From Setomelanomma holmii (lineage: Eukaryota; Ascomycota; Dothideomycetes; Pleosporales; Phaeosphaeriaceae): a stretch of 64,000 nucleotides of DNA. Numbering within the stretch: position 1 is the stretch's first letter; each line of letters opens with the position of its first letter. The translations under genes were made by a program, and so were the position numbers. A model generated the notes under the pieces. That model saw nothing but the letters and a program-made list of their open reading frames with translations, made no database searches and was not told the DNA's origin. Positions 32,636-45,647 of this stretch are shown piece after piece. The stretch spans positions 355,635-419,634 of the forward strand of contig ML978156.1 in NCBI GenBank assembly GCA_010015745.1. The letters are read 5' to 3'.

Positions 32636-34827
32636 TCACGCTTTTGTCTCCTTTGCCTCCGCTACATCCGGTGTCGCAGCACCAGATGCCTGAGCCTCTG
32701 TGTCAATAGGCAACGACGCTTTGCTCGACCTCTTCTTCCGCCTTTCTGCTCGTTCAGCATCTCTCTCTAACCTCTTCTTCTTTTCCTCATCCAGACCCGT
32801 CTTCGTCTCTTCGTGTGTCTTGTCAAGGACGTTCTTGCCAATCATCAAGCTGACTCCGAGGCCGACAGCCGCGAAGGCAACGTACAATATCCACATGGTG
32901 CTCAAAGAGCTCGAGAACGCTGATCGCGCAGCAAACTTTTCGTTCTCTGGGAGGCTTTGGATCAAGCCAACATTGGCTCCTGCGGCTCCGCCGCCGAACG
33001 ATGCGGCGGTTTGAGGTCCGAGGACTGCAACTAGCTGCGACTGCTTCTTCTTCATTTCATTCTGAAATACGACCGAACCGACAACGACTGAGATAGCAGA
33101 ACCAAGATTGCGTGTAAAGCCAAAAGTGGCAGTGGCTGTGGCGATATCACGTTTCTGTTTGATAATGGTCAGCGCTGCGCTCATGATAAGCGACCCACGG
33201 TTGCAGGAATGCAGCTCGCACGACATTCCCCACCACGAATGCGGGAGATCGACTTGGATGGCGTGCACGTTTGAAGGTATCCCGCACGTACCAACGCAAA
33301 ATTTTGTAAAGGGTAGACTTACAGGCACAAGACTCTGCAGAGCGATAAGCGGAGCTTGGAAGTTCGGTCCGACACCGATACCAACGATAATTTGGTAGAT
33401 GATAATCTTGGCCCAGGATGAGTTCACACCAAGATCAATTAACAGTCCAAAGCCGAGAGTCATCATGAACCTGCAATCAGAAAATTAGCGCAAATTTCGT
33501 ATGAAGAACCATCGGGCCTTCTTACATTCCGAACCAAATGAGTGGTAGGTATATGCCAGTCTTCTTGATAGTTATGCCTGTAATCATGGATAAGAAAGAT
33601 AGTGCCAGCGCTTGCGGAAGCAGGTAAACTCCAGAGAGGATAGGAGTGGCTCCAAGCACTGCCTGGAAGTAAAGAGGCAAGAAGTAGTTGCCCGAGATGA
33701 ACACGAAGGAATGAAAGAAGCATACTCCCAATGCTGCAAGATTCGACCTTTTCGAGAACAGTTCCAGAGGCATCAGGGGATAGGGCGCGACCCGCCACTC
33801 GACCAGGAAAAAGATGCCGATGACTACCGCACCGAAGATGATGAGGCACAGCACGATTGCTGAATCCCAAGGATGCGTAATGCCTCCAAACTCCAAGCCG
33901 AGTAGCAGCATAATAACACCGCAAACCATGGTAAGCGAACCGAGCCAGTCGACGGCTTTCAATCCCTGGCGCAACGGCGTCCTTGGTGTGTGAATATCGA
34001 GGAAGAACAAGATGATAAGGAATGCGAGTCCATCGAAGGGTAGATTAATGTAGAAGCACCACCTTTAAGCGTTAGCAGGAGTCAACAACCAAGAATCAGA
34101 TCCTCGAATACCTCCAGGACACCTTCTGCGTGAAGAGACCACCGACAACGGGACCTAAGCTTGAAGCCAATGCCCAGACTCCGCCGATGATACCAAAGTA
34201 CATGCCCCTGTCTCGAACAGAGAACAAATCTGATATGGCGATATTGACGAGTGTGATGAGACCACCGCCGCCAATGCCTTGAACAGCTCTTGCCGCAATC
34301 AACATATTGATATTGACCGACACTCCAGCCAGGAGTGACCCCACAAAAAAGATTGCATTTGTGAGAAGCAAAATGGGCTTCCTGCCAAAGATGTCTGAAA
34401 CTTTGCCCCAGATTGGTGTAGCAGCGCTCTGCGCGATGAGGTATGCGCTACCCACCCATGTATAGCCAGACGCCGACTTGAACTCTTCGGATATAGTCGG
34501 GAGGGCGGTTGTGACGATTGTGATGTCGAGGGCGACGAGCAGTACGGCGACAGCGAGGGAGAACATGATGAGTGCGATCTTCAGTTTGCTTCGTGCTGGT
34601 GGCTCGTCGCCTTGCGCCGCGGTCGCTGGAGGCGCGCCGGAGGGTACGTGGTCGCCATCGTTCTTCTCTCCATTTGCGTTCTGAGATTCTTGCGCGTCGC
34701 CTTCTCTTTCTGCTATACTGCGATCGCTCGATGACGGGGTGACTGCATCCAAGTCTTTGGGCGGCGCATTCGAAGTGGGCGTTTCTACTGGACGCGTTGC
34801 GTGCGTCTTGTCCTCTGTTGATTCCAT
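32636..34827 (-). CDS. MFS drug:proton antiporter (DHA2, 14-TM type)
   Basis: Exons 34827-34112, 34062-33526, 33470-33323 and 33154-32636 give 639 residues. There is a ~80-residue acidic N-terminal tail, then about 14 helices. Landmarks are motif C-like LDITIVTTALPTI, motif A WGKVSDIFGRKPILL, QGIGGGGLITLVNIAI, SSLGPVVGGLFT, SWRWCFYINLPFDG across intron 1, and ATATFGFTRNLGSAISVV. A Lys/Arg/Glu-rich C-terminal tail closes the protein. It belongs with fungal multidrug or toxin efflux pumps at the plasma membrane; no biosynthetic genes adjoin it, so a general detoxification role is the safer guess. The third intron (33155-33322, 168 nt) contains no stop and is a multiple of three. Splicing is inferred because the joined sequence QSLVPKRDIATATATF matches relatives. 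Confidence 0.9.
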
Positions 34828-37221
34828 ATTATGCTGCTGATAACACAAGTAAAGAGAATGTATTCAAAGGATTGTCATGTTGTTAGGTCGAGTGGTACAA
34901 TTCAGTACGTAAGTCAAAAGTTTGTCAAGGGCTGTCACTGCGCCTCGGAGGTTACAGAGACCGAAGCCAGATTCAGCCTGTGGCATCGGCTAGACTTGCG
35001 CTGGAGATCGAGTTTGAGCTCACGAGATCTGCCCATCGCGAATGTAGTCGAATCAAAATCCTGTCGTCTTGTCATGATTGTGATGGGTTGTCGTGACGAT
35101 TTCAGAAGTTGGAATATGATGAAAGTCAGGCCAGGTCAATGTCTCACTGATAAGTCGCTCTTGGCTTGGCTAGCTAATGGCGACTACCGTCATACCTCGC
35201 CTTTCCAGCTTCTGTGGGACACTGCTGGACGTCCCCACGGGTTCCTATCACGCCAACATCAAACTTTCAAAGCGCTGGAAAGGCCCTGGGGACTGCCTTT
35301 CAGATGCAATTGAGCATTTTGACAGCGTGCGTATACCCTTCGCGTAGCATCTAACTACTCATATGAGAATTAGCAGACGCCATATCTTAGCGGACCTGGA
35401 GAAAACCGGTCCGCGCCACACTTCGAGATTTAACGATCGATGGCTAATTGGAATGGCTGTGCGACGTATACGGGCTCACGACAACTCACGACTCTCAATC
35501 GAAGTTTGGGACCGCACATATGTAGCTTCTGGTGACAAGCGTGTAGCCTGGAGCTATGGGGACCCTCAACACCAAGCATCGCTTAGAGAGAGGGTTCATC
35601 TCATCGACTCCCGCCGCCCGTCTCGATGCAGTAGCTCTGACGTAAATACGTCGTATCAAAAAAGCTCGATTCGAAATGGCTCCGGGGAGGAGATGGGAGT
35701 ACTAGACATGCTTTCCCTGCCTGTTATCGAGGGCGTTCCGAATTGGCCAGCAGAGTATGGGGTGAGCGAGTTGTTGAACCCCGTTCTCCACCAGCGCATG
35801 CGCAAAGCATGCTAGCAGAGGTCGAGTATGCGGCTGGGTATCATCGCCACTATTTCTTGCAGCAGCAAGTCCACTTATTAGCTGCAACATGTGGTCCTCG
35901 CGCAAGAGAGTGCTCAGCAAGATGTGTTGTGGTCATTGAGGGGTCGAAATCAAGATGAGAGGAGGCCAAGAAAGCTGACCGATGAACTATCTCCACATGT
36001 TCCCCCAGCGCCGCGAAACAGCTGCGTGGAGGAGCTGCACTTGCAGAAGCCAGTCCCGCTTTTCTGTCATGCCCTGCGCGGCATCGCCAGGTTTAGCTGA
36101 AGCACCAGCTTGTTTAGATTGCTCCTTTGCAGTTTGCATATTCCGTATGGCTTCAGAGAGTCTCCAAGGGCTGACTGCAGATCTGAAATCAATCTGAAGT
36201 TATACAGGCGGTTGTAAAATGGCAAAGTTGGTAATTGCAGTCAAAAGGTCAAGGAGAGCAGGCGCGGCCACTGTACTGTGCACAGCACCTCATTGCGTTC
36301 TTGCTATGGTTGAGGAGCTAGAGCCATAGTGTCATCGAGGTCAATCACAATCGCACCGTACGCCATATCCACAGTGCAGCTTATCGCTGTCTCATGCTGG
36401 GGTCGGTGAAGTCTTAGGCAATGCCCCTCTTCCCCCGCGCTCGTCGTTGAGAAGCGCTGCAGCAGGGAACTCTGAAGGGATCTTGGATGTTGTTTGCGAC
36501 TCGCACTCTGCGCGGGAAGTTATCTAGCGCCACATGTTCTAGACTTCGAATTCGCCTTCGACTGTTGGGTCGGCCGGCATGCCGATCAGTGCCCGGCTGC
36601 AGCTGCGCTGCGCCGAAATCCATGGTACGGAAAATTGTGCCTTTGTCGCCAACGGCCTGTGCGAGCGTTGACGAAATGCGCGTTTCATTCGTGTGACCGT
36701 CCTCAGCGACACGGCTGGGTCATAAGCCACTCTGCTGGTAAGCTCTTATCACTGCAGCGGTGCAAGGAGGGGATGGATGGCAACGGTGGACGACTGGGGC
36801 GCACCGCGAACTAGGTTTTGCTAGGGGCAGTAGCGACCGGTCCACTAAAGCCGCTTGGAAGTCTTCAGCAACAGGGTTGCTTTCGACCCTCTCCTCCACG
36901 CAATCTGCATCCCAACGTGCGCACTTACTCCCCACGCCTACAATTATCACGCTGCACCGCCGCTGCTCTCGTCTCCCACACTCACACCAGTCCCTTACGT
37001 CGGCTCGCCCAGCATTCCTCAGTCGAATCCTCCCACAACACAACCCCCGCGCCTCCAGCCCTACTTAACCATCTGCGACCCCAACTGCCGCCACAACGGG
37101 CACGCATGTCGAGTTCGAGCGGGCGAGGTAAAATAGCGGAGGAAGTTCGGATAGCGAACCCCGCTGCTGGCACTGTCCTCTGACCGATAGTGAGGAGGAA
37201 TTGAGTCTGCGCACCGACGAA
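34828..37221. other. Intergenic, plus possible upstream exon of the Reg1-like gene
   Basis: About 2.4 kb with no intact gene. A pyrimidine/CA-rich leader runs from about 36900 to 37080. From 37132 the frame of the following gene is already open and looks coding (CWHCPLTDSEEELSLR), suggesting that translation may begin further upstream than annotated. Between 34830 and 36800 I see nothing that can be supported. Confidence 0.45.
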
Positions 37222-39008
37222 ATGACACAAGTCCTTCACTCGCGGGCCGAGGGCTCGCCCTTTGGCACCCCAATGCGTTCTCCATCGTCGTCGTCGCTGT
37301 TCACCGAGAACTACAGCCTCCGCCGGAACCAGAACTCGCTGCCCGACCTCCGCCTGCACTCGTCGGGCTCCTCGCGCACCTCGTCGCTGCGGTCCTCGAC
37401 GTCTAGCAGCTTCTCCCTGGACACAAAGTCGGACGAGTCAAGTAGCGAAGACGAGACCTTGGCCTTCCCGGGCTTCAGTGCGCCGCGGTACAGGAGAAGT
37501 AGTGAGAATACGGATGTCGAGCCTACGAGTCTGGTGCCGACCAGAGCGGACATACCGCGAGCCCCGTCACCATCACCCGCAGATAGACTGTCGTCAGACA
37601 CGCCCTTGACTACACCAGACCCACTGCCAATGTCTGAAGACGATACGGCAGTGCGCAAAGAGCCCTCGCACCACGTGGATTACCTCTCCTACGATTGGCG
37701 GGAGGAAGACATATGGTCATCGTGGCGGCACATCGTCGAGCATCGCAAGGTCTACGGAGAGCGGTCTAGACTAGAAAATGCCTCGTGGCGGACGTGGGCC
37801 AAGTCCCAGTTCAAGCTCAAGACGGTGTCGCCCGACACACTGAATTGGTGAGTACAATTTCCCTCGGTCCGGACCCCTGTCATGGGGCGTCGATCAACCC
37901 CATCCGTGCACGATTCGTCCAAGTTTTCTCTCAATCGGCCCCTAACCAATCACGCAGGCTAAAAGATGTCGACGTGACATGGCTATACGGACCGATGCAG
38001 CCTGCCTCGAATCGCTTTTGCTCGCAACAAAATTCCGAGCCCGCCAGCCGGATGTCCAAGACGAACTCATTCGTCAATGGCGTCAAGAAGCCAATCCTCA
38101 AGAAGCGCAGCATGTCAGAGGCGATGCTGCAGAAATCGCTGTCCTCGTCATCGCTGGTGAAACAGGCCGCAGAGTCGGTCCAGGCACAGCAAACTACCGG
38201 TGTGACGTTAGAGTTGCGGAAGCAGCGACCAATCACCGGGCGAGCCACACCCGACTTTCCAACATCGTCGACTGTGTCCCGCGGCACCTTTTGGGAGCCA
38301 ACCGACTACTTCTCCTCGAAATCGACTTCGGGGCTGCACACTCCTGGCGATGGGGAGAAGAGGCATATTCGCTTTGACGACAAGGTCGAGCAGTGCATCG
38401 CACTTGAATGCAAAGAAGGAGACGATGATGAAGATGACTTCAACCGTAATCCCTGGGCAGAGGACGAAGACTCCTCGTCTGACGAAGGCGTCGTCATGAT
38501 GAAGCGTGCCCGGAGACGGAAGCCGTTGTCGCGAACAAATTCGAAGACAAGCGTCACGAACACAGCAGACAACAAGACCATTGCGAAGCTGCCATCGACG
38601 ACACTAAAGTACAGAACAGATTCACCCGATGTCACGTCACAGTCGCAGTCACATTCGCTATTCTGGAAGTCCAGTAAGCTATCACCATCTCCATCGCAGG
38701 AGACACTTCGACCATCGAACCCTTCAAGGAATTTCATTCTCGAGGAGGACGATGACGAGGGAGATGATTACTTCAACCCTTCTGCAGCGTATGCAGGGAA
38801 TCGACCAGCCACGCCGACTGCGTCCGACCCCTATTCGGAACGAGAAGAAGCTGGCGGAATGCGACGAACAGAGTCCGGCATGTTCATGCCATTCGAAGAG
38901 AACGAGGAGGATCCGCCACCACCAGGATTCATTGGAAAGATAGTAGATACAGTAAACACGGCGCGGGACATCGCGCACGTTGTATGGAACGCCGGCTGGC
39001 GAGCATAG
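37222..39008 (+). CDS. Reg1-like PP1 regulatory protein with DUF1752
   Basis: Exons 37222-37847 and 37958-39008 give 558 residues; the 110-nt intron has GTGAGT and CGCAG. The DUF1752 (PF08550) domain is plain: VDYLSYDWREEDIWSSW, ENASWRTWAKSQFKL, TLNWLKDVDVTWLYGPMQP, the last joined across the intron. Much of the rest is Ser- and acid-rich and disordered. Near the middle, KRHIRFDDKVEQCIALE holds HIRF, an RVxF-type PP1 docking site, as in Reg1, the Glc7 subunit for glucose repression. The C-terminus PPPPGFIGKIVDTVNTARDI is also typical. Role: targeting protein phosphatase 1 in carbon-source signalling, by analogy. The ATG chosen is the first in the open frame, but coding sequence seems to extend upstream, so the N-terminus is probably incomplete. 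Confidence 0.85.
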
Positions 39009-39952
39009 AGCATCATTTCTAGCGACAGGCGTTACGGGAGCGGCTGTATCATTGACACGAAATGGCTTTGACTTTTCGCGCAAACAAAGGCTCAGAAATA
39101 CGGTCTCAACCGTTGGACGGCGGTGTTTTGACCACGAGCCTCTGATTAAGGCTTGACTTGCTTAGCATTGACGGGACCATACGCTTGGTCCTGTCGCAAC
39201 TAGTAATACAATACGTTAATCGCGATACTTGGTACATGACGTTGCGTCAGTGATAGCGAGCTGTCAAAGTTTGAGTAGTGTAAACTTTACGAATGCAAGG
39301 ACCTGGAAACGTGGTTCAGATGCTGACTGGTGCGCTGCATGCAGCACGTTTACCCCAACCTCACAGCTCAGAAAGTGGGGAAGGACAGATGGTCCCACAA
39401 GTGCGACCGGTCTTCGAGCTGTCAAATCACGTGGACTTGATGCAACTATGTCGGCATAAAAGTGGCTGGCAGAGCGGAAGGATTGCCCTGCCGGCTGTCT
39501 CAGACATGGGAAGCTGCGAGGCAGAGGCTAAGTCGTGCTCATGCAATGCTATCGCTGCATTAAGGCTGCCGTGAGAAGAACAGGCAAGCTGCAGCTGGAG
39601 TGAGAAGACAGGGACGATATCTGTGAGTACTACCGGACTTGTGTGCATGCGGCACTAACAGACCGAGATGAGGGTGAATTGGCCAGCTGGCTGTTCGGTG
39701 AAGCTCTTCTCGAAGTATCTGCAGAAGTCGTGCCCGGATGCTTGCTTGGTGCAGGGGTCTGACCAATGGGAACAGGCAGGTGAGAGCTTTGGTCCCGCCT
39801 TCCCACTGAAGTTGACACGTTCGCAGCTTTCCGCCCGCATCTACGAACTATTTATCAACGGCAGCGCCCCAACTTTAACCGACATTCTCACCTCAACTTT
39901 CTGAGACCTCATCACAAGTCCTCTGCTCTACTCCGGACAGCAGGCAAGCACA
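39009..39952. other. Intergenic, calnexin promoter
   Basis: About 940 bases between two plus-strand genes: the 3' UTR of the Reg1-like gene and the calnexin promoter with a pyrimidine-rich leader near 39860-39900. I did not identify a convincing unfolded-protein-response element. Confidence 0.5.
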
Positions 39953-41802
39953 ATGCGTTTCGCAATTGGTGCCACCGCTGCGCTCGCCGCCATTGTGCGC
40001 GCCGACGATGCAAGCTCCGCTGAGGCCGAATCGTCGACCTCGACCTCTGTCTCCAAGCCCGCCTTTACTGTAGGTATCTATTGCAAGCCATTGCCTGCAT
40101 AGCTGACAGCAGACGCACAGCCCACCAAGCTCAAGGCGCCCTTCCTGGAGCAGTTCACAGACGACTGGGAGAGCCGATGGAAGCCTTCGCACGCAAAGAA
40201 GGATGTCAAGGCCGACGACGAGGAATGGGCATACGTTGGTACTTGGTCCGTTGAGGAGCCCTCTGTGCTGAAGGGCATGGAAGGCGACAAGGGTCTCGTC
40301 ATCAAGGATAAGGCCGCTCACCACGCCATCTCGGCCAAATTCCCCAAGGCCATTGACAACAAGGACAACACTCTTGTTGTGCAATATGAGGTCAAGCTCC
40401 AGGGTACGTTCTATGCGCACAGCATTGATCTCGTTGCATGCTAACACCTTTACAGATGGTCTCGAGTGCGGTGGTGCGTACATGAAGCTCCTTCAGGATA
40501 ATAAGGCCCTCCATGCCGAGGAGTTCTCCAACGCCTCTCCCTACATCATCATGTTCGGTCCTGACAAGTGCGGTGCTACCAACAAGGTAAGACATATCAC
40601 TACAACACTCTGAATGCATCTAACATGGTCAGGTTCACTTCATCTTCCGACACAAGAACCCCAAGACTGGCGAGTACGAGGAGAAGCATTTGAAGAACCC
40701 TCCCATGGCCCGCATCGTCAAGACCTCGACCCTCTACACCCTCATCGTGAAGCCCGACAACAGCTTCGAGATCAAGATCGACGGCGAGTCTTCTCGCAAC
40801 GGAACCCTCCTCGAGGACTTCTCACCCTCCGTCAATCCTGCTGAGGAGATTGATGACCCGAATGACAAGAAGCCCGAGGACTGGGTTGATGAGGCTCGCA
40901 TCTCTGACCCTGATGCGAAGAAGCCCGAAGATTGGGACGAGGACGCGCCTTTCGAGATCGTCGACGAGGATGCGACCAAGCCTGATGATTGGCTTGAGGA
41001 CGAGCCCACTACCATCCCTGATCCAGAGGCTGAGAAGCCCGAGGATTGGGATGACGAGGAGGATGGCGACTGGATCCCTCCCACGGTTCCCAACCCCAAG
41101 TGCGACGAAGCCTCTGGCTGTGGCAAGTGGGAGCCTCCGATGAAGAAGAACCCCGCCTACAAGGGCAAGTGGTCTGCCGAATACATCGACAACCCGGCGT
41201 ACAAGGGCGTCTGGGCTCCTCAGAAGATCAAGAACCCTGACTACTACGAGGACAAGACCCCGGCCAAGTTCGAGCCCATTGGCGCTATTGGCTTCGAGAT
41301 CTGGACCATGCAGAACGACATCCTCTTTGACAACATCTACATCGGCCACTCCATTTCTGACGCTGAGAAGCTCAAGGCTGAGACCTTCGACCTCAAGATC
41401 GCCGCTGAGAAGGCCGAGGAGGAGGCCACCAAGCCGAAGCCCAAGGATGATGTCAAGTCGCCATCTGATCTTGTCTTCAAGGACGACCCTGTCAAGTATG
41501 TCAAGGAGAAGACCGCTCTGTTCGTTGAGATTGCCAAGCGCGATCCCGTCGAGGCCATCAAGTTTGTTCCCGAGGTCGCTGGTGGCATCGGCGTTCTCGC
41601 CGTCACCATCATCGCTCTCCTCGTCACTCTTCTTGTTGGCTCCGGCGCCGCTCCTTCGCAGGAGCAGGTCAAGGCCCAGGCAAAGAAGGCCAAAGACGCC
41701 GCTGTTGACGCAAAGGACAAGGCCGCAGAGGCTGTTGCTACTGGTGCGGAGAAGGCCCAGGCTGAGGTCAACAAGCGTACCACACGCTCGACCGCCCAGT
41801 AA
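39953..41802 (+). CDS. cnx1: Calnexin
   Basis: Exons 39953-40069, 40121-40403, 40456-40586 and 40633-41802 give 566 residues, normal for fungal calnexin. A signal peptide is visible (MRFAIGATAALAAIVRA). The lectin domain includes VQYEVKLQDGLECGGAYMKL and YIIMFGPDKCG with its conserved Cys. The P-domain has four type-1 repeats (KKPEDW.DEARISDPDA, KKPEDWDEDAPF, KPDDWLEDEPTTIPDPEA, KPEDWDDEEDGDW) followed by type-2 repeats around NPAYKGKW and NPAYKGVW. A transmembrane helix lies at about residues 494-516, then a Lys/Ala-rich cytosolic tail. It is an ER-membrane chaperone that binds monoglucosylated glycoproteins with its lectin domain and recruits protein disulfide isomerase through the P-domain. 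Confidence 0.97.
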
Positions 41803-42404
41803 GCGGACGAGAAATGCACGCGAGATGTGCGAGAATATGTGGAAGTAGTCGAAGAGTGATCAAAAGGGCTCCGGACAAGCAAGGTCCAGGAGAGATACCC
41901 ATGTTCCGTATTCTTGGATTCTGGCATTAGCTATATATCGTTCTGGGTCACGGCGCTACAAATGTATCATAGTCATGTTTTGCAGAACGACATAATGCAG
42001 AGAACTTGGGTGTAGACCCAGGATGTCAACAACAATCAGCTATCTTGTACAAGCGCAATTGATAACCACACTCGCGCGCTGCGTCTTCACTTTATCTCTT
42101 TTATGCTTGCCAGCGTATCTAGCCGTGTAGACGCTGCAAACGCAACAAACGAGGGCGGGACAAGTAACCGCGTCGACCTCGGATAGCCGATGTGCAACGG
42201 CGGGGTGGCTTCCCACAATTCGGACACGCGCAAGAGGCAGTCCGGAATCAGTTTCCCAGAACTGCCGCGAGCATCAATTCGCCTTCGCGTGTCTGATACT
42301 TCTTCTCTCTTTTCCCATCGCTGTACAGAGAGACTGTGAACTTTTTGCGTTGCGTTCATCAAGCTCTCCCCACAATCCCCGCCGGCAGTTGCACTTGCGC
42401 CAAC
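41803..42404. other. Intergenic
   Basis: About 600 bases: the calnexin 3' UTR and the MMSDH promoter/leader. No other gene is seen. Confidence 0.5.
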
Positions 42405-44266
42405 ATGGCCTCTCGCCGAGCTCTCGCACGAATGCCGACGTTGGCCGCCCGTTCGTCCTTTGCTCGCGCAGCTCCTCTCTGCACCAGAATGTCGTCGCCA
42501 GTGAGCTCCAGCAAGGTCGCGGCACGGCGGCTACATGCCACCGTTCGGCATCTGAAGCCTGCTGCGGCAGCGGCCGAGTCGTATCCCATGAGCCACGAGC
42601 CGATACAGTCGCCCAAAGACACCCAGAACTTCCTCGACAACCAATTCGTCGCCTCGCAAGCTACACAATGGATCGACCTGCACGACCCTGCCACCAACAA
42701 CCTGGTCACCAGGATACCGCAGAGCACAGATGAGGAGCTCCTCGCGGCGGTGGACAGCGCACAGAAGGCGTTCAAGCCATGGAAGGAGACCAGCTTGCTG
42801 CACAGGCAGCAGATCATGTTCAAGTACACACACTTGATCCGCGAAAACTGGGACAGGCTGGCTGCTAGCATCACACTCGAGCAGGGCAAGACGTTCGGCG
42901 ATGCGAGGGGTGATGTCCTCCGTGGCCTGCAAGTGGCAGAGACAGCCTGTGGTATCACCACCCAGATGACTGGCGAGGTGCTCGAGGTTGCCAAGGACAT
43001 GGAGACACGCAGCTACCGCGAGCCATTGGGTGTCGTAGCTGCCATCTGCCCTTTCAGTGAGTGATGATCTACATTGGCCGTGACACCATGCTAATATGCT
43101 AGACTTTCCCGCCATGATTCCCCTTTGGACCATCCCAATTGCGACCGTGACTGGTAACACATGCATCATCAAGCCCTCCGAGCGTGACCCTGGTGCGTGT
43201 ATGATCTTGGCCGAACTCGCTGAGAAGGCCGGCTTCCCTCCTGGTGTCATCAACATCGTCCACGGCTCGGCTAAGACGGTTGACTTTATCCTCGACGAGC
43301 CACGTATCAAGGCCATCAGCTTTGTCGGCAGCAACAAGGCCGGAGAATACATCTACTCTCGCGCTTCCGCGAACGGCAAGCGTGTCCAGGCAAACTTGGG
43401 CGCCAAGAACCATGCCGCTGTTCTTCCTGACTGCAACAAGAACCATGCCCTGAACGCCATTGCCGGTGCCGCTTTCGGTGCTGCCGGGCAGCGCTGCATG
43501 GCTCTGAGCACTCTGGTCATGATTGGTGAGACCAAGGACTGGGTTCCTGAGATCGCTGAGCGTGCAAAGGAGCTGTCAATGAATGGTGGCTTTGAAGAAG
43601 GTGCGGATCTTGGTCCTGTCATCAGCCCACAGTCAAAGAAGAGAATTGAGGATCTGATCACCAGTGCCGAGGAGGAGGGTGCCACCATCCTGCTTGATGG
43701 CCGTGGCCAGAAGCCTGCGAATGAAAAGTATGCCAATGGCAACTGGGTATGTCCCTCGAAGCAACGTGGCTGAAACCTCATGCTGACACCCGCCCAGGTC
43801 GGTCCTACCATCATCGCAAACGTCAAGCCACACATGAAGTGCTACACGGAGGAGATCTTCGGCCCAGTACTTGTCTGCTTGAACGTTGAGACCATCGATG
43901 AGGCCATTGACATGATCAACGCCAACGAGTACGGCAACGGTACCGCCATCTTCACACGCTCCGGCGCGACTGCTGGCCGCTTCCAGCGCGAGATTGAGGC
44001 CGGTCAGGTTGGAATCAACGTCCCCATTCCCGTCCCCGCAAGTGCTCTTTGATATGAGATAGGTAGAGTCACAAGCTAACATCGTATAGCTCCCCATGTT
44101 CTCCTTCACTGGAAACAAGAAGTCGGTAGCGGGCGGCGGTGCCAACACTTTCTACGGAAAGCCTGGTCTACAGTTCTACACCCAGCAGAAGACGGTGACA
44201 AGCCTGTGGAGGAGCGAGGATGCGGTTGCGACGAAGGCGTCGGTGAATATGCCCACACACAGCTAG
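42405..44266 (+). CDS. Methylmalonate-semialdehyde dehydrogenase (CoA-acylating), mitochondrial
   Basis: Exons 42405-43056, 43103-43746, 43798-44037 and 44090-44266 give 570 residues. The N-terminal ~45 residues are rich in Arg/Ala/Ser without acids, as in a mitochondrial targeting peptide. The aldehyde dehydrogenase domain shows EPLGVVAAICPFNFPAMIPL (joined across intron 1), GSNKAGEYIY, the catalytic GAAGQRCMALSTLV (Cys near residue 349), CYTEEIFGPVLVC and GQVGINVPIPVPLPMFSFTG. The latter two and the Arg-containing active site define the MMSDH/ALDH6 branch, which converts methylmalonate or malonate semialdehyde plus CoA and NAD+ to propionyl-CoA or acetyl-CoA in valine and pyrimidine catabolism. 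The last intron (44038-44089) has a GC donor, CCCC|GCAAGT. Confidence 0.96.
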
Positions 44267-45647
44267 GCGACAACAAAAGTGATCAGCATCAAATTGGAGT
44301 CCTGAATCATTGGGCAGGTTGGGTAGGAAATGTAGTTTGTGAATAGCAATGTTCATTTGCCGAATTTCAGATATCACCTCAATGCGCCTCCGATGGACGC
44401 CCAAAGCCCCTGTCAATGAACTGTTCGGTGCTGCGCGAAGGTATACGCATGGATTTTGTGAGCTGGATGCTCGTATCATGTCGCAGGCTAGAGATCTTCG
44501 CTACCTGATTGTCCTGCTGCTGCTCGTTTTAACGTGCTCGAGGGCCTTCAGCAGTGTATCACCAGAAGTGAGAGGACGCAGGAGATGGGTCTTTTCAGTC
44601 GAGTCTTTCATCGTATGCCTTGGCTCAGAAATGCAAGCACAACAAAGGCCACAGTGAGTCGCTGGCCCTACTCACCACCACGCATTTTTCTCGACATGAA
44701 TGCCGCCATCGTGCTCCTGTGGTTTAGTTGATAGTGTTGGTTATATTCACGATCCGATTCTCGCGTGTTGGTGCGGTCTCATATGCGCGTCTACAAGGAG
44801 CTCGTAACAGATCGCGAACCTCGTTGGAAGACACTCGGGATCTCGATGGCACTCTAAATAATAGCGCTAGGGTAAAATTCGCTACAATACACGTAGAATC
44901 CACACACTGTTAGCTTATAACGAATCGCATAATGCTCGATGCTACGAACTTGGCTAGATCATTGACAGCACACTCGTTGGCGACCTAAAAGCATCTCAAA
45001 GAGTAGAATGGCGTTAATATCAGGATTACGAAAGAGACGGTTGCTAAACTAGACCTAAGTCTTCGTCACAAAGATGTTGTTTATGTCTAAGTGCTTTGTC
45101 TGATTCAAGCAAGAATGTTATGCACTTCTTTGCAATCTAGAACGTCTGTAATTTCGTAAAGTTCATTGTGTTTGCAGCAGGATTAGGGAATTAGAGTATC
45201 TAAAAAATTGAACAGGTCAGTCTAAGGTCAAATGTTTTAAATCTGAAAAATCCATCTGAGCCTTCCCAGCTTTCAGGATATACCAGCCATTTCCTCGGCT
45301 CGTCAACAAGGTTTCTATGCAAACCAGAAGCTCGAGAGGATTTCAGTTTTGAGGTCAACTTTGCTGTAACCTTCCAGGACCATCAAGAGATGTTTGTATG
45401 TGCAGATGTCCAGAATTATCACAGCACTTAAGAAGTGTTAGATAGAAGAGGAAGTTATACAGCAAGCTCTACTTTACTCTGCAGGCCAAAGAAATGGTAG
45501 AAACGTGGACGCTGCGGGAATTGCACACTCTGTTGTGCCCACCTATATGCAAACCCCACCACGCCCAAAGATTGCTCGTTCAAACTAGCGGCCAGCAGAT
45601 AGCGCTAAAAGAAGAGCAAAAGGAGCATACCGGCAGCAAAAAGATGT
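44267..45647. other. Intergenic, AT-richer, no gene recognised
   Basis: About 1.4 kb. From about 44900 the base composition becomes visibly more AT-rich, with no open frames of note. A 19-bp near-copy of a tRNA 3'-half (45505-45523) precedes the tRNA-like element described next. Confidence 0.5.

Noticed and set aside
37106..37127. ATG at 37106 followed by GTAAAA as first exon of the Reg1-like gene
   Set aside because: No acceptor before 37222 restores the reading frame from this exon.
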